NCBI GenBank assembly: GCA_964480825.1
Contig: CAYZRJ010000034.1
Span: 1-6,461, forward strand
DNA: 6,461 nt
Reading direction: 5' to 3'
Source of the DNA: CAYZRJ01 sp964480825
Lineage (GTDB): Bacteria > Patescibacteriota > WWE3 > UBA101185 > UBA10185
Both the position numbers and the translations under genes were made by a program. The number at the start of each line of letters is the position of its first letter. The stretch's first letter is position 1. Below, one piece after another: positions 5,123 through 6,461 of the stretch. The notes under the pieces were generated by a model that saw only the letters and a list, made by a program, of their open reading frames with translations, did not search any database and had not been told where the DNA came from.

Positions 5123-6373
5123 ATGTCTGCCCTAAAAACTATCACACCTAAAATATATATTTCGCCGCTGATTATTTTTTCGATAATTATGTTTTTTGTA
5201 TGCTTGGGGGACGCTATAATGGCGTACGTAACCCCTGTGTATATAGAGAAAAATACCCGCAGTCCATTTTTAATGGGTCTGATAATTTCTACCTCATCGC
5301 TTGTTGGGGTTCTGTTTGATTTTTTTATTTCAGATAAACAGTGGCACAAAAGTTATAGATACTTTATTAAAACTACAATTTTATTAGCAATTTTATTTCC
5401 CATAACTTTTATATTATTTCCAGCTCACTTATTTACCTTTTTAATTGGAATGTTTTTTTGGGGTGCCTATTACGAGTATCGCGGTTTTTCAAATTTTAAT
5501 TTTATCCATCACTTTTTATCAAAAGATAGACACGCTTTAGGGTGGGGGGTTATTTTAGGTTCTATGTCCTTTGCGTATTTACTGGGCTCGGCAATTTCGT
5601 CAAATATTATTGACCTCGGATTTAAATACGCATTTATAGTTGCCTTGATTCCGTTTGTTCTGGCTTTTATTACATTTAAGCTATTTATCCATTTGTATTC
5701 GACTCATCTTGTTAACAATAAAAAACATGTTGTTGAAATGAAAAAAGGCATACGTATAGAATTTAGAATATTAAAAACTTTGTGGAAAAGGGCGTGGCCG
5801 TTGTTTATGTTTTCGTTTTTAATTATGTTTGTTGACGCATGTTTTTGGACTGTAGGGATACTGTTATCCGAAGATCTTAAAAATACTAATAACTTTGGGT
5901 CGTTATTTTTAGTCGCGTATATGTTTCCTCCGATATTCACGGGTCTTTTGGCGTCAAAATTTAACGGTCGCTTAGGTAAAAAACGAACGGCATTTATTAC
6001 CGGTTTTATTGCGGCTATATTTTTAGTCGCGATTGGTACCGGCAACAATATACCTTTAGTAATTGCTTACGTTGCTATTATGTCTATTTTCTTAAACATC
6101 GGACATGTGCTTCATTCTGCAGCTGTAGAGGATTATGTGGCGAGACTGGGAGATTTTGGAAGCGATATTGTAACCATAGAACAGCTGTCAGGCAGTACTG
6201 CTTACATTGTTGGACCGATATTACTGGGTTTTCTAGCCGAAACGATGGGATATCAGGAAACCTTTGCTGTTGCGGGCGTACTGTTGGGATTTGTGTCCAT
6301 AATCTGTCTCTTTATGGTTCCACGTAAACTTAAAATGCCTCAAACTGAGTTAAGAAATGACGTTTCCAGTTGA
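5123..6373 (+). CDS. Major facilitator superfamily (MFS) transporter
   Basis: A polytopic inner-membrane protein of 416 residues with about twelve hydrophobic segments in two halves, joined by a basic cytoplasmic loop at about 193-223 (NNKKHVVEMKKG). TM1 is about 13-36. The loop 2/3 motif A is degenerate (FDFFISDKQ, 65-73). The equivalent 8/9 loop is closer to the family pattern (GLLASKFNGRLGKKR, 274-288). Acidic residues lie at matching places in the two halves, Asp30 in TM1 and Asp238 in TM7, and Glu118/Arg120 lie in TM4, which suits proton-coupled transport, but the substrate cannot be inferred. ATG 5123 is preferred over GTG 5105 because of the AGGA site. The stop is TGA. The gene lies in the same frame as the PH-SHOCT gene with no further stop between them. 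Superfamily is confident, subfamily is not. Confidence 0.88.
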   Translation: MSALKTITPKIYISPLIIFSIIMFFVCLGDAIMAYVTPVYIEKNTRSPFLMGLIISTSSLVGVLFDFFISDKQWHKSYRYFIKTTILLAILFPITFILFPAHLFTFLIGMFFWGAYYEYRGFSNFNFIHHFLSKDRHALGWGVILGSMSFAYLLGSAISSNIIDLGFKYAFIVALIPFVLAFITFKLFIHLYSTHLVNNKKHVVEMKKGIRIEFRILKTLWKRAWPLFMFSFLIMFVDACFWTVGILLSEDLKNTNNFGSLFLVAYMFPPIFTGLLASKFNGRLGKKRTAFITGFIAAIFLVAIGTGNNIPLVIAYVAIMSIFLNIGHVLHSAAVEDYVARLGDFGSDIVTIEQLSGSTAYIVGPILLGFLAETMGYQETFAVAGVLLGFVSIICLFMVPRKLKMPQTELRNDVSS

Positions 6374-6429
6374 TATGCCTTTGTGTTATTCTACGTTGTA
6401 GTTGTACGTAAAGTGGGGTACCGATGTTT

Positions 6430-6461
6430 GCGGCGGTAGTTCAGTGGTAGAATGTCTCCCT
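6430..6461 (+). tRNA. 5' part of a tRNA, probably tRNA-Gly, cut by window end
   Basis: The last 32 bases fit a tRNA 5' half: acceptor strand GCGGCGG (6430-6436), TA, D-stem GTTC (6439-6442) pairing with GAAT (6450-6453) with one G-T wobble, D-loop AGTGGTA with the conserved GG, G26, anticodon-stem strand TCTCC (6455-6459), then C32 and T33. The window stops immediately before the anticodon, so identity rests on the GCGG acceptor start and the GTTCAGTGGTAGAA region typical of tRNA-Gly. The 56 bases between the MFS stop and this tRNA hold no gene and no clear terminator. A TGT-TATTCT (6384-6392) could be a weak extended -10. Confidence 0.8.

Noticed and set aside
5086..5349. 87-codon minus-strand open frame opposite the MFS start
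   Set aside because: It is a shadow of the MFS gene with no family resemblance.
5704..6048. 114-codon minus-strand open frame opposite the middle of the MFS gene
   Set aside because: It is antisense to transmembrane segments with clear MFS character; the apparent protein is a by-product.
6392..6410. TACGT-n9-ACGTA inverted repeat before the tRNA as a terminator
   Set aside because: The stem is only 5 bp and no T run follows, so it cannot be supported as an intrinsic terminator.
462..6436. UGA recoded as glycine (Gracilibacteria/SR1 code)
   Set aside because: No gene has an internal TGA. TGA falls at natural family ends for M16, SOD and MFS. Read-through of the sod TGA meets TAG at once, and the 22-codon open stretch after the MFS stop runs into the tRNA.
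1..6461. CRISPR array, insertion sequence, prophage or defence island
   Set aside because: There are no spaced repeats, transposase, integrase, terminal repeats or defence-type domains. Gene content is house-keeping and envelope-type.

Overview
The window is a compact, AT-rich bacterial segment with genes packed at 0 to 67 bp spacing and no non-coding stretch over 100 bases. Small genes, near-absent Shine-Dalgarno sites and the gene mix (DUF4349 membrane protein, GT39-type glycosyltransferase, PH-SHOCT protein, divergent Mn-type superoxide dismutase, TrxB) suggest a candidate-phyla-radiation (Patescibacteria) genome, perhaps Microgenomates-like. That placement is inference: no ribosomal marker is present. 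Genes are full length under the standard bacterial code. TGA ends three of them, so the UGA=Gly code of Gracilibacteria/SR1 is not supported.

Layout: (1) 1-464, the C-terminal end of an M16-family zinc-peptidase-like protein, cut by the window edge; (2) 477-1082, Mn-type superoxide dismutase; (3) 1095-2027, a DUF4349 protein anchored at both ends. These three point right. (4) 2024-4327, a leftward pair, trxB followed with zero spacing by a GT39/PMT_2-type membrane glycosyltransferase, whose stop overlaps the DUF4349 stop in a shared CTAG. (5) Divergent from trxB across 67 bp: a 71-residue charged protein of unknown function (4395-4610), a PH-domain plus SHOCT protein (4643-5089) and an MFS transporter (5123-6373). 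(6) From 6430, the first 32 nt of a tRNA, probably tRNA-Gly, ending just before the anticodon.

The two recognisable soluble enzymes, superoxide dismutase and thioredoxin reductase, both handle oxidants or thiol redox state. The other products are membrane or envelope proteins. I see no CRISPR array, transposon, prophage or obvious new defence system.

The most interesting signal is in gene starts. Five of the seven starts in the window (sod, DUF4349, trxB, the 71-aa ORF, PH-SHOCT) have a -10-like hexamer exactly 12 to 7 bases before the A of ATG, with a 6-base gap and no Shine-Dalgarno. This is the geometry expected for leaderless mRNAs. The two exceptions fit the same reading: the glycosyltransferase directly abuts the trxB stop as an operon gene, and the MFS gene has an AGGA ribosome binding site instead.
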